Of a stretch of DNA of 6,578 bases, positions 5,136 to 6,578 are shown piece after piece. Every line of letters begins with the position of its first letter. The first letter of the stretch is position 1. Under the pieces are notes generated by a model. It was not told where the DNA came from. It saw only the letters and a list, made by a program, of their open reading frames with translations, and made no database searches. Made by a program: the position numbers and the translations under genes. The DNA is from a bacterium (GTDB taxonomy: Bacteria > Desulfobacterota > DSWW01): the NCBI GenBank assembly GCA_030609865.1, contig JAUWSZ010000151.1, forward strand, positions 1 to 6,578, written 5' to 3'.

Positions 5136-6320
5136 ATGCCTGTCACCTTCTCACCCCCTCCGCAACAGGAACTGGCCCCGAACCGGGAGGCCATTGCCGA
5201 CCGCGCGCGCTTCCCACGATACGGTCGAACCCTGGAGGACTTCGTCCCGGGCACTGTGTTCGAGCACCCGCGGGGGTTCACCATCGACAAAGGGGTTGCC
5301 AGGTCTTTCGCAGCCGCTTTCCTGCATGCAAACCCGCTGTACCTGAACGACGAGTATGCAAGGGCCCACGGATTCCCGGCCTCACCTGTCTGCCCACAGC
5401 TGGTCTTCAATCTGGTTCTGTCCCTGGGCGTGCAGAACGATTCCGAGAAGGCGATGGCCAACCTGGGCTACTACAACGCCCGGTTCCTCAGGCCTGTCTA
5501 TCCCGGCGACACCCTGCGCGCATTGACGCGCGTTCACGCCTGCCGGGAACGGGGCGAGGGAAAGCCGGGAATCGTCCACATTCATACACTCGGCCTGAAC
5601 CAGTCGGATCGGGTCGTCCTGCAATACGAGCGAAAGATCATGGTGCCCCCGAGCGGGAAGGCTCCTGAAAGGGCGGATGCAGGGTTGACCGAGGCCGCAA
5701 GCTTCCCGTGGGAGGAGGACGCTCGTGTGGAGCTTCCGCTCGCAAGCGGCCCCTACCCGACAGGGCTCACAGGAGGCAAGACGTACCTGGAGGACTTCGC
5801 GCCGGAAGACATCATCGTGCACGAGCACGGCCGAACCATCACCGACGAGCACATGTACTGGACCTGTCTCGTGGACAACACCCATCCCCTGCACACGGAC
5901 CGGATCTACAGCACGGGCCTGGGCGGCCCGATGAGCGGGGAGCCGATCGTCTACGGCGGTCTGGTCTTTGCCTGGCTGGAGGGCCTGGCCAGCCGGGACA
6001 TCTCGGAGAATGCCCTCTGGCAACTCGGCTTCACAGAGGGGTACCACACCCAGCCCGCCCGGTCGGGAGACACCGTTGCGGCCCTGTCCCGCGTCCTGGC
6101 GATCGATCCGGGTCCGCCCGAACTCGCCGCGGGCATCCTGACGCTCCAGCTGATAGGCGTGAAGAACGTGAGCGGTCCGCGAACGTTGGAAGAGCACGGT
6201 GCAGACCTGTTTATCAAGGAGAACGACAAGAAGAAGCTGGGGAAAGAGAAGATCCCTTCCAAGATTTTCGAGATCGAACAACGGTTTCTCGTTAAGCGGC
6301 GAAGCCCAGGTAAGAGGTGA
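5136..6320 (+). CDS. mch: Mesaconyl-CoA hydratase (double-hotdog MaoC-type dehydratase)
   Basis: The 394-residue product contains two MaoC-like hotdog domains, at about 27-170 and 215-385. It would hydrate mesaconyl-CoA to beta-methylmalyl-CoA, the step between the two preceding gene products. The segment AMANLGYYNARFLRPVYPGD (106-125) closely resembles the same region of Rhodobacter mesaconyl-CoA hydratase, and GLNQSDRVVLQYERKIMV (153-170) ends the first domain in the same way. The second domain carries the MaoC active-site signature in good form, DNTHPLHTD (247-255) with D247 and H253. The equivalent place in the first domain reads ANPLYLNDEYA (65-75), where the Asp and His are missing. The protein is about 50 residues longer than the Rhodobacter enzyme, with extra sequence at the N-terminus and a Lys-rich C-terminus. 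The ATG at 5136 has GAGGTG seven bases upstream and lies 38 bp after mcd, consistent with one transcript. Other two-domain enoyl-CoA hydratases are a less likely reading. Confidence 0.85.
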   Translation: MPVTFSPPPQQELAPNREAIADRARFPRYGRTLEDFVPGTVFEHPRGFTIDKGVARSFAAAFLHANPLYLNDEYARAHGFPASPVCPQLVFNLVLSLGVQNDSEKAMANLGYYNARFLRPVYPGDTLRALTRVHACRERGEGKPGIVHIHTLGLNQSDRVVLQYERKIMVPPSGKAPERADAGLTEAASFPWEEDARVELPLASGPYPTGLTGGKTYLEDFAPEDIIVHEHGRTITDEHMYWTCLVDNTHPLHTDRIYSTGLGGPMSGEPIVYGGLVFAWLEGLASRDISENALWQLGFTEGYHTQPARSGDTVAALSRVLAIDPGPPELAAGILTLQLIGVKNVSGPRTLEEHGADLFIKENDKKKLGKEKIPSKIFEIEQRFLVKRRSPGKR

Positions 6321-6338
6321 AAGGTCAAAGGTCAAAGG
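6314..6338 (+). repeat. Heptanucleotide direct repeat, AAGGTCA type
   Basis: Two perfect AAGGTCA units (6321-6327, 6328-6334) are followed by a partial AAGG and preceded by a degenerate unit GAGGTGA (6314-6320) that contains the mch stop codon. The period is seven bases. Confidence 0.8.
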
Positions 6339-6349
6339 AAGAAGCTTGA

Positions 6350-6379
6350 GGGGTCAGGGATCAGGGGTCGGGGGTCAGG
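6350..6379 (+). repeat. Heptanucleotide direct repeat, GGGGTCA type
   Basis: Four tandem units read GGGGTCA, GGGATCA, GGGGTCG and GGGGTCA, followed by a partial GG. The period is the same as in the AAGGTCA array eleven bases upstream, so both may derive from one RRGGTCA-type element. It is intergenic, between mch and the next gene. Confidence 0.85.
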
Positions 6380-6412
6380 CCCCGCCCCGCTTGCGCGCCC
6401 GAGCCCGAATTC

Positions 6413-6436
6413 GACGAGGACGACGAGGAGGACGAG
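6413..6436 (+). repeat. GACGAG low-complexity stretch
   Basis: A short run of GAC and GAG triplets lies in the leader of the last gene. Read in the frame that ends at TGA 6488-6490 it would encode a nearly pure Asp/Glu stretch, but no start codon is available in that frame after the stop at 6347. Confidence 0.6.
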
Positions 6437-6486
6437 CGTTGCCAGGATTGGGAGGTACCCGTAACCTTTTCCAACTGGAGGGTGAA

Positions 6487-6578
6487 ATGAACAAGGATCC
6501 GAAGGACATGAGTCGGGAGGAACTCAAATACATGGAATACGAACGGGTTCCCGAAGTCCCCGTAGGCACGGTCCCCCC
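6487..6578 (+). CDS. 5' end of a further operon gene, identity uncertain (partial)
   Basis: An ATG at 6487 with GGAGGG (6477-6482) four bases upstream opens a frame that runs off the window after 30 codons. The visible N-terminus starts MNKDPKDMSREELKYMEYER and continues VPEVPVGTVP. It is hydrophilic with no signal peptide, as expected of a cytoplasmic enzyme. The phrase ending in PVGTVP faintly recalls the PPLGHVP near the N-terminus of crotonyl-CoA carboxylase/reductase, the first committed enzyme of the ethylmalonyl-CoA pathway. That would fit the neighbours, but thirty residues do not support a naming. The strong ribosome binding site and the same orientation 166 bp after mch make a real gene likely. 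Confidence 0.65.
   Translation, partial: MNKDPKDMSREELKYMEYERVPEVPVGTVP

Noticed and set aside
5382..6335. Minus-strand open frame of 317 codons opposite the hydratase gene
   Set aside because: It is also an antisense shadow; the plus-strand frame matches mesaconyl-CoA hydratase.
6369..6384. CGGGG/CCCCG hairpin as a terminator after mch
   Set aside because: The short GC stem arises from the heptamer repeats and is not followed by a T-run; the next gene continues in the same direction.

Overview
This window looks like part of a bacterial chromosome with fairly high GC content. It most likely comes from an anaerobic or microaerophilic proteobacterium, and a Desulfobacterota (former Deltaproteobacteria) lineage is my best guess. 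Three things suggest this: a rubrerythrin very close in sequence to the Desulfovibrio type, a Fur/PerR-like operator in front of it, and an intergenic heptamer repeat of a style I associate with such genomes. The taxonomic guess is inference, because no rRNA or marker gene is present.

Left part (1-1923, minus strand). A complete rubrerythrin gene (77-649) has a well-formed sigma-70-type promoter, and a perfect 21-bp palindrome overlaps its predicted transcription start. Upstream of it, on the same strand, lies a two-gene unit. The first gene is an unannotated 42-codon ORF (1795-1923) with a strong Shine-Dalgarno sequence. It overlaps by ATGA the second gene, which encodes an aldo/keto-reductase-fold protein (986-1798) that appears to have lost all four classical catalytic residues. 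A run of eight G (minus strand) sits at the junction, and adding one G would fuse the two frames.

Right part (2133-6578, plus strand). A divergent intergenic region (1924-2132) separates this from an operon-like run of three complete genes and the start of a fourth. The three complete genes are a CitE/malyl-CoA-lyase family protein (mcl-like), an acyl-CoA dehydrogenase of the (2S)-methylsuccinyl-CoA dehydrogenase type (mcd), and a double-hotdog MaoC-type mesaconyl-CoA hydratase (mch). These match three consecutive steps of the ethylmalonyl-CoA pathway: methylsuccinyl-CoA to mesaconyl-CoA, to beta-methylmalyl-CoA, to glyoxylate plus propionyl-CoA. Finding the three together strengthens each call. 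The lyase is unusually long and carries an extra helical, helix-turn-helix-like insertion near its N-terminus.

Between mch and the fourth gene are heptanucleotide repeats and a short acidic-coding low-complexity stretch. The last gene begins at 6487 with a good ribosome binding site but leaves the window after 30 codons. Its identity is open, and another ethylmalonyl-CoA pathway gene is possible but unproven.
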